This document shows positions 11,511 through 21,865 of a stretch of 64,000 nt of DNA, in pieces. The stretch comes from Asterella californica. Its lineage: Eukaryota > Streptophyta > Marchantiopsida > Marchantiales > Aytoniaceae. A program made the position numbers and the translations under genes. The stretch is from contig JAYKYS010000007.1 in assembly GCA_036924285.1 (NCBI GenBank), positions 30,000,001-30,064,000 of the forward strand, in the 5' to 3' direction. The stretch's first letter is position 1, and the number at the start of each line of letters is the position of its first letter. Under the pieces are notes generated by a model, which saw only the letters and a program-made list of their open reading frames with translations, was not told where the DNA came from and did not search any database.

Positions 11511-11640
11511 TCAAAGACTATCCACCATAGCTATGAGCTTCAAGACTCAACTTGAAGAACTAAGACCTCCAAGTTTGTTTTTGTTTTATCTAACAAAAAC
11601 AAAAAGTTTCTAACAAACTGGAAATTCAAGGTTTCACATC

Positions 11641-11939
11641 TAGCTTGTTTTATCCATCTTTCGAGTCTCGTAACTTCTCCACTAGACATCCAAGTGAAGT
11701 AGACAAAGTACCTATGGAAAGCTGACAACGAGCTCTACCCACTGATGCGATGAAAGCGAAGATCCGAAGTCGTGCCAAAAGCTTGTAAGCTGGAGCTTAG
11801 CTCGTTTTATCCATCTTTCGAGTCTCGTAACTTCTCCACTAGACATCCAAATGAAATAGACAAAGTGTCTATAGAAAGTTGACAACGAGCTCTACCCATT
11901 GGTGCAATGGAAGTGAAGATCCGAAGCTGTGCCAAAAGC
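11641..11939. repeat. Tandem duplication, two 142-bp units
   Basis: 11641-11782 and 11798-11939 are near-identical direct copies (each starts TAGCTYGTTTTATCCATC and ends GTGCCAAAAGC), separated by 15 bp. They differ at roughly a dozen positions. No coding frame runs through both. Confidence 0.9.
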
Positions 11940-12006
11940 CTCACTTTTAGTCCTATGAGTGTATTTGGAGCAATAAGAATAAGTGCCGCAAATAGATTTT
12001 CAAAAA

Positions 12007-12032
12007 GGAGCTAGTCCACGACACGACAACGT
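12007..12032 (+). repeat. 26-bp direct repeat, first copy
   Basis: The sequence GGAGCTAGTCCACGACACGA and its next 6 bases recur at 14123-14148 with two mismatches. The two copies bracket about 2.1 kb that has no clear gene. They may be remnants of one sequence split by an insertion, or two relics of the same element. The minus strand of the first copy adjoins a coding fragment of the coiled-coil family. Confidence 0.7.
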
Positions 12033-12110
12033 ACAGATAGCAAAAGAACGGGGTGAGGTGCCCTCCTGCTGGGGTGCCCAAGTACACCAACTCTGCTTGG
12101 AAGTAAGACA
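12033..12110 (-). pseudogene. Coding fragment of the coiled-coil gene family
   Basis: On the minus strand this piece encodes VYLGTPAGGHLTPFFCYLYV. The intact gene at 55.9-57.7 kb has AYLGTPTGGHLTPFFCYLYV at its own position near 57110-57155. This is clear homology over about 20 codons, including Gly and aromatic positions. It is isolated: no continuation of the domain was found on either side. Its first half also forms one arm of the hairpin at 12062-12143. Confidence 0.75.
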
Positions 12111-12143
12111 AAGTTGGTGTATTTGGGCCACCCTAGCAGGAGG
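12062..12143. repeat. Imperfect hairpin from a family coding segment
   Basis: 12062-12095 and 12109-12143 are inverted copies (CCTCCTGCTGGGGTGCCCAA against the complement of TTGGGCCACCCTAGCAGGAG), with one gap and a few mismatches around a loop of about 13 nt. Both arms derive from the same coding segment (…YLGTPAGGH…), once on each strand. A transcript would fold into a stem of about 34 bp. No transcription evidence is available here. Confidence 0.8.
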
Positions 12144-12170
12144 TGGCCCAAGTAATTAAGGTTCTGTACG

Positions 12171-12256
12171 TAAGGACAGTAGGGGGCAGCTTAGCTAGGG
12201 GCGTGCTTCTGATAAGTAGTTCTGCTTATAAGGACAGCAGGGGGCAGCTTAGCTGG
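12171..12256 (+). repeat. Short direct repeat
   Basis: AAGGACAGTAGGGGGCAGCT recurs about 59 bp downstream as AAGGACAGCAGGGGGCAGCT, each followed by TAGCT and GGG. A second pair of direct copies (AAATTTCTGAGA... TTGGGAGGT) lies at about 12384 and 12549. Confidence 0.75.
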
Positions 12257-14122
12257 GGACTTACCTTTTAGGTTAATTAACCTGCGGCCACAGGAGTCAA
12301 GGATCTTTTTCAAGGGCTTTTTGCAGAGAGATGAGGGAGAAGCCATCGGGATGCGTAGGAGAAGCTTGGGAGCAGGAGAGATCAAATTTCTGAGAAACCT
12401 GAATTGGGAGGTCGTCGCAAGGAGAGGGTAAAGTGCTTTAGGGCTTGAACTGTATCTAACAACCTATTTTTTGGAGAAAATTATCTTCAGGAGAGAGTCT
12501 ATTGAGCGGAGATCAGTTTGATGATCTGTGAGAAACTTTTGATCGTTGTTGAACCAAATTTCTGAGAGTTTTCAGTTGGGAGGTTGACGCAAGGACAGGA
12601 ATAAGAGTCAGGGGCCAGAATTTCACCTACTAGATTGAGATTGAGGTGAACTTGGTAGATTTTGACAGAAAAGTGATAGACGGAGAGAGAGGCGCACAAG
12701 AGAGAAAAAGAGAGAGATTTTCTTTACAGTTGAAGAAATTGATGGTGCAACCGGCACTGAAATAAAGTTATTCAGAATCATGAAAGATCTATCTGTGCAC
12801 CTGAGTGTCTACTGGGTGTTTGTTTGAGTGTTTGTTTTGTAATTGGTGGACGCAAGAAGTAGAGTTTTGTGATCTCATCGTCAGCAGCAACCTGTTTTTC
12901 CTTTTGTTCATTTCTCTGATCGATCACAGTCAGGAGGTCCGCCCTCCTCAAGAAGGATTCTCGCCACGACAACATTGTCGTGTCAGATTTTACGTGAAGG
13001 ATGTCCAAGAAAACGCGAGGTTCCTAGCTGTGGAGATATAATGTGCTGAACAGACACAAGATTGAGAAAAATAATCACGAAAACGAGCGCTGCAATATAT
13101 ACCAACTCTCGATGTACATACACTGCCGGTTCTTTCTTCCTAAGAACACAAGACTGAGAAACAGACCAAAGCGATCTGTAATATGCTTCAAAGCCCCTAA
13201 AACGAACCCATGAATCTCAACCCTGACCCAAAATCACTGAAGCGTAGCTCAAAGTAAGAGAAACTTCTCTTTGCTAACAAAAAGAGCTGCACCAGTATCA
13301 CACGATTGAAACCCAAGTCCAAATCACATTAATGTACAAGCTAATAGCTAAAGCTAGTTACCACAAGCTGTATATAGCCAACTAGATCTCTAACGAACTC
13401 CAAAGGACAAAAACCGTAACGAAAGAACCGAAAAAGACCTATCTGAGAACTTCCTCTTTTCGCCAAACGGACTTCAAATGTCAATAGGGTCTTCTTCTCT
13501 GACTCCGTTGACCTCAAGGACTATCAGATCCTACTCCCAACAGCCGGGATACCGCCGATTTTTGGTTGCAGATGATCGAACCTTCAAAAACTCCTCCCTA
13601 CGGCTTAAAACCGCACACACTGCACAAACGAATCGTCTAAACTGATACCCATTTTCTCTGGTAGATAGATCTAACTACCTTGAACCCAACGAGACTCTAA
13701 ACAAGCTGTTTGGAGTCTCATTGGGTCCTCGCAAAACCACGCAAGAAATTTGGTCGCAGGACACAAAAACTGACGTAAATCGACTCCTTGTGGCTCAAAC
13801 TGCTCACCACACCCAAACGAACAACCCAATCCACGTACGGTCTTCTCTTATACGTAGATGAAGACTCCCTGATCGTGTAGGCATCAAGAACGAAGAGCTT
13901 AGCTCACCGATCGCGAAGAAAAATCCAATCTCAAGTCGCAGACGACGAAAATCTGACGTAAGCTTCCCTGTGAGTCAAATTCACTCAGAATTCTCGAACC
14001 GCCTGATGAAACTTCGTATCGTCTTCAATTTCTTGAAGAAGTCGAGGACTAGGACTAGGGCCTAGCTTGCTTTTCCCATTAATGTCTTTGCAGCGACAAG
14101 CATCGAAGTCTGAATTCAAGTA
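12257..14122. other. No gene recognised
   Basis: Nearly 1.9 kb with stops in all frames and no domain I can name. It holds the direct repeats noted at 12384 and 12549 and runs of purine-rich sequence near 12650-12720. A 'gtcgtgtc'-type motif also occurs near 12975. The block is bracketed by the 26-bp direct repeats at 12007 and 14123, so it may be an insertion. Confidence 0.5.
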
Positions 14123-14384
14123 GGAGCTGGTCCATGACACGACAACGTCAATCAAATCCTCCTAACCGCGATCCAGAGAAAGATTATGATATTATCTAGA
14201 ATCTTGATTTCAAATACACGCATCAATATGAAGTGTATTCTAATGATGATTTTGAGACCAGTCTCGATGGAATCCAACTCCTACCAAGAGGTCATGTAAT
14301 CTCTAGACGGTGCTTGATGATATGAGATCATCACCTAAGAGCTAAAGTCCCATGAGGAGAATGATACGTGGACACTCATGGATT

Positions 14385-14925
14385 TATCACACAGACGAAG
14401 GCCCATAACGAAGTGGACGTTCAAGTTGAAGCTTAATTCAGATGGGTTCAACGTCCGATACAAGATACAGTTGATGGCTCGAGGATTCACTCAAGTGTAC
14501 GAGCTCGACTACTCGGACACCTTCTCTCCGGTGGTTCTTGTGCAATCAGTGTGAATGATAATAGCAATCGCAGCTCAACATAATCTTCATGTCCAGCATA
14601 TGGATATGAAGACAACATTATTAAACTGGACGCTGAATGATAAAGTGTGCAGGCTACTTCATACACATTGAAGCAATGATACACAGAGAATGATATTTGA
14701 TCATATTATTTTCTCTTGGGTTCAATAAGTCAGGAGCTGACGGTAACGTATACTATATTCATAAGGATAATCAGTTCGCCATCCTAGCACTTTATGCTGA
14801 TAACACAATCATAGCAAGCAGCAATGAAAGATTGCTGACATACATCAGAGGCAACCTCAGCGCAAGGATCAAGATGAACGACATCAGTAATATCCATCAT
14901 TGCTTGAGTATAGAGATTAATTAAG
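14385..14925 (+). pseudogene. Ty1/copia reverse transcriptase relic
   Basis: A series of broken plus-strand frames matches the copia RT order: NDTWTLMD, then KWTFKLKLNSDGFNVRYKIQ, MARGFTQVYELDYSDTFSPV, QHMDMKTTLLNWTLNDKV and, in 14697-14924, GADGNVYYIHKDNQFAILAL, YADNTIIASS and ISNIHHCLSIEI. The catalytic Y-V-D-D is present as Y-A-D-N, so it is dead. No LTRs, integrase or RNase H were found with it. It is a different, older copia than the one at 34.3-40.2 kb. Confidence 0.85.
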
Positions 14926-16335
14926 AACTGAGCCGAAAGATGGATTGTGCTCAGTTAAACTTTATATATGACCCAATAGTTATTCAAATTTGGCTTACAG
15001 AAATGCCAACCATAATCATTTTTTGCATACCTGTTAAACTTTTCACTACTCCGAAGAGAAACCCTCAAAATAAGATATTCTGGGTTACCCGGATTGCTTG
15101 TAATCATACTTGCGGTTTAATTAAAACGACTGCAAGCTTACAGTTCGAACGGTTCTTCTTTCCTCACACAATCTGCAGACAGGTACATGGCTATTGGAAT
15201 ATTCTTTCTGTCAGCTCAACTTCGGGCCAACTATGTTATCTGCAAGTTATGCAATTTGAAATTCCTTTAACCTCAAAAGACAAGAAATCCTTTTCCGGGA
15301 CAGTGCTCAACAACTCAATTGGTCTTCTTGAGAATCACCCATACTTCAGGAATCGACTGTTACTAGCGTGATTTGAGTTCCATCTCATTCAGAACTATAT
15401 TCGTTAATTTCTAGCTTAGGTTCATTTCTCGTTCTCACGTTGCCTAGTTTTCTAAACCTTTGATTCTCCCGTAGCTAGTTTCTCTTGAATTTTCTCTAGT
15501 CTCACTTGGCTCTTCAGTTTCTACCAGCTGTCCTACCAGCTCCACCACTTATTGTGGTGAAGTCCGGCTTCATAGCCTTCGCATTCGGACTGCATCGCTT
15601 TTGTATAATTTACAGGAACAACAACTCAGCTCGCAATGAGGCGATTTTCAGCGCATGGCATGATACAAGTGCGAACCATGCAAGGCCGCAGAGAAGGTTC
15701 CAACTGGTATCTGGTCATTGCTGTTAGTTTACACTTTCAGACGATGAAAAGCATACATAGCTCGCGCATCCGTGCCGTCCTGATGACAATATAATGATTA
15801 CGTGAACTCGTTTACATGATCATTCAGTCATGTCACGTACACATCCAAGCTAGGTGGAACGACTTCTAGAAGTAAAGAACAATCTGGTAGGGCTGGAACA
15901 CCCCCAGATATGTTTTCTCCTCGGATTCAGACAACAGTAGCGGCAACTGATCATGCTCCAATTGACACAGATAGGCAAACTCTTATTATATATATTCACT
16001 TGTACAAAACGTGGATAAGTTCACGCCTCAAATGGAATCTTGATTGTCCTAAAGCTCATATAAAACAATTGCAGCAACCAGATGCTTATTTCACGTCAAA
16101 TCCACAGCCACGGTTTCAGTCGCGAAGGGTCTACTCGATTTCTGTACAAGGGCCCGTGAGAACTTGTGCGCATGGTCCGACAAGTAACCTACTCAGCGTA
16201 TGCATCCATCCAAATATTTGCAGTAAAAAACTAGCAAACTGATTCTTCTCATTCTCATGTGTGCATGCCACCGAGCTAGATCTTGTACCAGGATGATTAA
16301 ATGATTACATTACAACAATACTGTAACATTCAGAT
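14926..16335. other. No gene recognised upstream of the P450
   Basis: Contains only open frames of 73-143 codons with no domain signature (for example 14940-15371 and 15910-16242). It lies between the copia relic and the P450 promoter region. It could hold distal P450 regulatory sequence; nothing specific is visible. Confidence 0.45.
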
Positions 16336-16377
16336 CGAATCCAATCGAGATCCTCTAGAGGATCTCGATTGGATTCG
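16336..16377. repeat. Perfect 42-bp palindrome
   Basis: Two 21-nt arms (CGAATCCAATCGAGATCCTC + T and its exact complement) meet without a spacer at TCT/AGA. It lies 50 bp upstream of the P450 TATA box. It could extrude as a cruciform, or be a pair of binding sites for a dimeric regulator. Confidence 0.9.
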
Positions 16378-16427
16378 TCCGCATAGCGAGCCGCAGGACC
16401 TATGTTCCTATGCAAGCTTTATGGCAG

Positions 16428-16436
16428 TATAAAAGG
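16428..16436 (+). promoter_or_regulatory. TATA box of the P450 gene
   Basis: TATAAAAGG lies 175 bp before the P450 ATG, a normal distance for a plant gene with a 5' leader of about 140 nt. The match to the plant TATA consensus is good. No transcript data. Confidence 0.6.
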
Positions 16437-16611
16437 CGTTCAGTTTGGGAAGGAAAGTATCTTGGACAATTCCCAGAGTTGTATGGGAGTTGCGTTCCCA
16501 GGATCGGAGCAGCGATTTGTATCTAGAGCCTGCTTTGAATTCGAATATCGGAAGCAGCTCTGAAACAAATTGCGCCGGCAGGGTACGCGAAATATTTAGG
16601 GATCGGATAAG

Positions 16612-18972
16612 ATGGAACTCACTTCCGCAGTACTTAGTAGCAACATGGTCATGGTAATAATCACAGCATGCATTGCATTGGCTGGATATGTGATCCTGAA
16701 GCTCTTACTAGGAAGAAAGCTTCGACTCCCGCCCGGACCTCGAGGATTGCCAGTGATCGGACACCTGCACATGCTGGGCAAAGCTCCACACCAGTCTCTT
16801 TCGTTACTGGCTGAAAAACACGGAAAAATATTCCGCCTCAGGATGGGCGTCTTCCCAACGGTGGTCGTGTCATCTCCTGATCTGGCGAGAGAAGTTCTCA
16901 AAGTCCAGGACCAGAAGCTTGCTTCTCGTCCTGTGTTTGAATCGGGCAAAATAATGGCCTACGACAACCAGTCGACATCTCTCACTCCACTCAACGATAG
17001 ATGGAGATTCATGCGCAAAGTCATCTCCACGGAACTAGTATCTACAAAGCGGTTAGAGCAATCCAAGGTACGTAATCATGATCATCATCCGATCCCCACG
17101 TATATTGCGTGTTCACATTCACAGTTCTTCTAGATCTGTATCAGTCGGGACATATACCATCATGGTGCACTGGCCACAAAGGATACGAGCCAGCTGCAGT
17201 GTAATGCATGAGACCGTAGGAATGCATGCCCGTAGGAATTCGAAGCTAATTTCTCGAAATATTCACAGCCACTGCTAGCTGTGCATGCAGGAATACTGCT
17301 ACTTTCTCTAGGATTATATTTGGCTCACATTGTGCTATATCTGGTCATATATGCCGAACCTTGGCGAAGTTGCTCATCACAATGAGCTTCAAAAGTGTAG
17401 GGACGGCCTTCGAATTCGTGTTGTGTGCACGGCATGCATGTTAAATGGATGTTCAAAGCTGATGTTCATGTCCACATTGAAGTTGTAAGATTTCTTAATT
17501 ATCGGTTTTGCTTGGTAATGTGCATGTACAGAGTATTAGAAGAGAGGAACTGTTAAATACAGTGGAGGATATATTGTCCAGTGGCCATCAGGGACTGCTC
17601 GTAGATTTGGACGCAAAGCTAACGGCGTTGGTCTTGAATCAAACCACTCGATTCAACTTCAGGAGGACATACTATGGTACAAAGCGTACAGATGCAGCTG
17701 AAGGTGCTGAAGCCTTCCAGGATCTAGTGAAGGTTATAGGTGGAACAAGTTTCTTCTTCCCTGCTGAATTCTTTCCGTTTCTGAAGTTTCTCGACTTAGG
17801 TGGAGTTGAAACACGTTTGCGCAAATTGGCGCATACAGCTGACCTTTTCTACAGCAGCATCTTAGCCAGTCATCGGAATGGCGACGGTACATACATATAC
17901 AGAGAGCCTTTAGATCGGGACTTTGTCGACGTTTTATGCGCATGTCAGCAGGAAACTCCAAAAGAAATTTCGGATGAAATGATCAAGGCTGCTATTCAGG
18001 TATCTCAACTGATTGGGCCAGTATAAGCACTCACGAGTATATATGCGTCACCTTGCATACTGCATTCGGAATCCTCGAAACATAGACCAGATACCGGTCA
18101 TAACAGGAACTTTTGGAAGTTAATGCATGAAAATCGTCTATTACTCTTATGCGGTAGTTTTGCATTGATAGACTGGTGGACGAGACTGTCACTAGCTCTT
18201 TCTGCTTGTCAGTATTAACGAAGTTCGTGTGATTCGGTCTTTTGATGGAAGTAAACTTTAATTTGACTGTTAATGCTGATGGATAGATCCGGAATCCAAA
18301 CTTCCTCCTGTATCGTGATCATGACAGGACGTTATCATAGCTTCTTCCAGCACGAGCTCAGCGACGATGATATGGGCGTTGGCCGAGCTTATGAAGCACC
18401 CACATGTTGTACGAGAAGTTCAGAAGGAGTTGGATACTGTGGTGGGCAAGGACAGACTGGTGGACGAGACAGACATAGCTAACCTCGACTACCTTCGAGC
18501 AGTTCTGAAAGAAACTTTTCGACTGCATCCAGTTCTACCTCTGCTCATCCCACATCAATCGGACATCGACGTCGAAATTGGAGGATACGATATACCAGCA
18601 AAGACGAGGGTCATGGTCAACACATACGCCATCGGAAGAGACCCTGACGTGTGGACGAGTCCCCTGGAGTTTAATCCTGACAGATTCTTTGGGAGTGCGA
18701 TTGATGTGAAAGGCCAAAACTTTGAACTGCTACCGTTCGGCGCAGGTCGAAGAATGTGTGTAGGTTACAACTTGGGATTGATGACAGTGGAAAACGGCTT
18801 AGCTCAAATCCTGCACACCTGCAACTTATCCCTTCCCGATGGCATGAGTCCAAAAGACGTGAGTTTGGAGGAAATGTCAGGGGCATCGGTTACCAGAGCG
18901 GAAACTCTTCAGCTTCGTGTCAGCCCTCGTCTACCAGCTCACGTTTACCTCAAGGCGGGAATCAGCATTTAG
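16612..18972 (+). CDS. Cytochrome P450 monooxygenase, three exons
   Basis: A haem-thiolate monooxygenase of the plant A-type (CYP71-clan-like) kind, probably anchored to the endoplasmic reticulum and using NADPH-P450 reductase. Exons: 16612-17067, 17532-17999, 18328-18972 (522 aa, usual length). Both introns are phase 0, with GTACGT/TGTACAG and GTATCT/CATGACAG borders. N-terminal anchor MVMVIITACIALAGYVIL, then the proline hinge LPPGPRGLPVIG. K-helix ETFR, PERF-type PDRF, and haem loop FGAGRRMCVGYNLGL with the cysteine ligand. Odd: the I-helix reads IIASSSTSSAT where the family normally has (A/G)Gx(D/E)T(T/S), so the glycine and the acidic residue are both Ser. The ATG is chosen because the anchor follows it directly. 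Substrate unknown; plants use such enzymes in phenolic, terpenoid and fatty-acid metabolism. No other pathway gene is next to it. Confidence 0.93.
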
Positions 18973-19622
18973 CTGTATATAAATACATGAGCACCATGTA
19001 TATATGGCAGCTTAGATCGAGATCAGTTTAGCTTTTGGTCGACCGTCGACTAGAGCTATAGCTAGTCGATCCTCATCTGACTAGACGAAGTTCAGAGTCA
19101 CAGATCAGATGGCATCTAAAGAGGTTCTGGCTTGAACCCGATTCCATTTATCGTGCTGGACCTTTCCTCATTGTACCCCAACGATAAGGGCTTTATTTTC
19201 CCATCTGGTCGTGGTTTACTGCACATTTGCAGTTGTACAGAAATCACGTCCGCTATAATTATTACAGAAGTGTTGCCGACTTATAGATGTTCTCGAGTCT
19301 CCTCACACACGTGACATTCCCTTTGACACTCTGATCAGCTAATTTGCTATTGGTGGGAAGGTGAAACTGTCATTTGTTGAATTTGTGCTTACGTCTTCGA
19401 GCGCCATATGCCGATAGGAAAGCGGACATTAGAAATGAGTTTTATCCAAACCGGGAGATGAACCGATGGAAGAACGTCTGGTAATCCGTGAACGGCCAGC
19501 TGGTGTCTAGAGATCTACTGTTAAAATGTATGGCAGCGAAAATGTTAACAAGTTCCTTAACGCACCACTCCAACAAGGGAGGAAAAGGTTCCAGTTCAAG
19601 AGGGAAGGGCCTCGCTCAGGTA

Positions 19623-19663
19623 GAGGAGCACTATCACTCCTTAACGGAGTGGGAGTGCTCCTC
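19623..19663. repeat. Short hairpin
   Basis: GAGGAGCACTATCACTCC and GGAGTGGGAGTGCTCCTC form an 18-bp stem with two mismatches and a 5-nt loop (TTAAC). It may be a foldback or terminator-like structure 650 bp after the P450 stop. Confidence 0.7.
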
Positions 19664-19884
19664 TTCAATATACATAAATCGAGAAAATATGTACATTAGC
19701 AGCTGGATCCCCATGGCCATGACTTAAGAGTTCTGTTTACAGTTTGGAGTTACTGTACATCTTTAGCATGCATGATCAACTGCCAGTACATACGACGACG
19801 TAGGTGGTTTTACCGACTTTTGAGGCTCCAGATGAAGACTGAAGAGGTCAATGAAACGAACTCAATGGTTTAGCTTTACGAGTG

Positions 19885-19973
19885 AAGCGTGTTCAAGATA
19901 ACACCATGCCCATAATACTAAAGCAATGGATTGCTTTTATATTATGGGCATGTTGTTTATCTTGAACACGCTT
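19885..19973 (+). repeat. Long hairpin resembling a miRNA precursor
   Basis: Arm 19885-19926 (AAGCGTGTTCAAGATAACAC...) and arm 19931-19973 (...TTTATCTTGAACACGCTT) pair over about 42 bp, with one bulged base and two or three mismatches, around a 4-nt loop. The degree of pairing fits a plant miRNA or siRNA foldback, or a very small foldback MITE. The very short loop is unusual for a plant miRNA gene. Strand is unknown because both strands fold equally. Confidence 0.8.
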
Positions 19974-20595
19974 GTGTTATCGTGTACTAATCATCGACTG
20001 AAGATAAGCCTCTAGCACCCTTGTGACGCGCGCGCGTTATAAAGTATAATTGTTTCTTTGGTCAAGTGAAGAAGCGCGTTTGGCCCGCGACGCATTTCGC
20101 TGTGTGCTTTCTGTAGCCGAATGCTATTCCCCTTGCACATATTGAGCCATCCCGGCATGAGGACTCGACCCCACGCGGCCCCTGCGCGGCCCTGGCTACG
20201 GGCGGATGGGGAGGGGGCTGCCAATTTCAAGCAGCTTTATGTTTATGCTTGTTGGGATATTATATATACTTGTAGGATTCAGTCGAAAAGTATGTACAAT
20301 TCCTCCACCAGCAGACGTAAATCTCTACAATCTACGTTTATATCTTTTCGCGATCGACTGCAATCCATCCATGTGTACATATATAAGTTCGACGAATTCG
20401 AAACTAATTATTAACACCTACCTCCCTGAAGAAGAATATGTTCGAATCTCCTGAAGTTCTGAGAATAACGGTAGGGGTACTTGACTTCATTTCCCCACTT
20501 TGCGCTGAGATTCGAAACAGGACATGACTAAAACTGCCAATACACACCATTGATCCATTTCCTCGCATAACATATGGACCCCCAGGTTATTAATA

Positions 20596-20712
20596 TTGGG
20601 TATTCCAGTAGTGGGAATTTAACTCACTTAAACATGCGTATTTAATGAAAAACCAACCATCATATCATCTTGGATATTCCAACAGTGGGGATTTGATTCA
20701 CTTAAACGCATG
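20596..20712 (+). repeat. Diverged direct repeat
   Basis: TTGGGTATTCCAGTAGTGGG with ATTTAACTCACTTAAAC (from about 20596) recurs from about 20669 as TTGGATATTCCAACAGTGGG with ATTTGATTCACTTAAAC. The units are about 43 bp, offset by 73 bp. Confidence 0.75.
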
Positions 20713-21865
20713 TGAAGAAAAGCAACAACAAGACCGGACCAGTGGAGAGAAACAAAGGAAACATTTCGTGCCACACTAGGGGACTGAGTTAGGCAGTCTG
20801 TATCGAGGCATGATCACCTGCATCCGAATTACAGCAGGTAAGGTTTGGTAACTGTCCCAACAGATTTTAGCCACGACTCCCGATATAGCGATCGAACCAC
20901 TGGCATGCAGGAAATTTTCTTTGGAACGGGTCACCTGATTCAGAACCAGAAACTTGAATATCATAAATGATCATAATCAGTCATCCAGAGAGAAATAAGA
21001 TGCTTATGCTACCTAAGAATCTGACCTCATCGATCTGGATCAGCAACTAAAACAGAACACATGCGGAGAGCTAGAGGCGTAATGAATAGCTCCAATAGCT
21101 GCAATGGCTGTCCACTCCTGATGCATGAAACATGTAAGATGGCTGAGACTAAGGCAAAACTTGTTCAAGAGAGGTAAGAGGGGGAGGGAGATATTCAAAA
21201 TATGTAGTGAGCTGATTGTTCAAATCATTCTCCTCCGGGTCAAAATATATAAAATCTGAGAGACACGAACTACGAGCTGTGACACCTACAGAATACTCAC
21301 AAGATAATAGTCCGGTATGACTGACCAATCCCAAGAGTCCTGAATGTGGCACAAAGCAGAACTGAAAATAAGCTAGAACTAGGAAACTAAATGGGTACTG
21401 TAGACCTACTGAGGTTCCATACGATAAGAAAGACTTTGTTTCATAAAGATATACGGAAACTGATCTTGATAGATCGAGGAGTTCACCTATCACGCTCGAA
21501 AGGAATTCTTGGTCAGTTCAATGTGACCATCTTCCGTTAGATTGAAGTTCAGAATCTTCACCTTTCCAGTTTCTATCCCACTCTGCAAGTACCTTGATTA
21601 AATTTCTCTTGCTTCTCTAGTGACCTAAAATTTGGAAAATGTTTCAAACCTGAGCTCTTGTTCAATCTTTTAGCGTACTATATAACTTCTTTTGGAAGTT
21701 CAGCCTTTGTCTCCAGATCTATAGCTAATAAGAACATACAGATTAGTTCTGTTGACTGCGTAGAAAGTAGATTGCAGTTTACTCTCACCTCCACCATAAT
21801 ATACTCACTACGTCTGTCTTCTGTAATGCACTGGAAGTTTCTAAGTATTGGCACTCACTCAGTTC

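Larger units (their letters stand above)
18973..21860. other. Long gene-poor stretch after the P450
   Basis: About 2.9 kb without a convincing gene. Frames of 60-114 codons occur (for example 21149-21493 minus) but lack domain signatures. It contains two hairpins (19623-19663, 19885-19973), a diverged direct repeat (20596-20638 and 20669-20712), and a GC-rich patch near 20140-20220 that I could not identify as an RNA gene. The P450 3' untranslated region must lie at its start. Confidence 0.5.

Noticed and set aside
14940..15371. 143-codon frame after the copia RT relic as the copia RNase H
   Set aside because: None of the RNase H blocks are found in any frame.
16340..16372. Resemblance of GATCCTCTAGAG in the palindrome to a plasmid polylinker
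   Set aside because: Only about 12 bases match and the rest of the palindrome and its flanks do not continue as vector; chance is likelier than contamination.
20130..20225. GC-rich patch after TATAAAGTATAA as a possible small RNA gene
   Set aside because: No snRNA, SRP, RNase P or tRNA signature could be recognised, and no upstream element of plant snRNA genes is visible.
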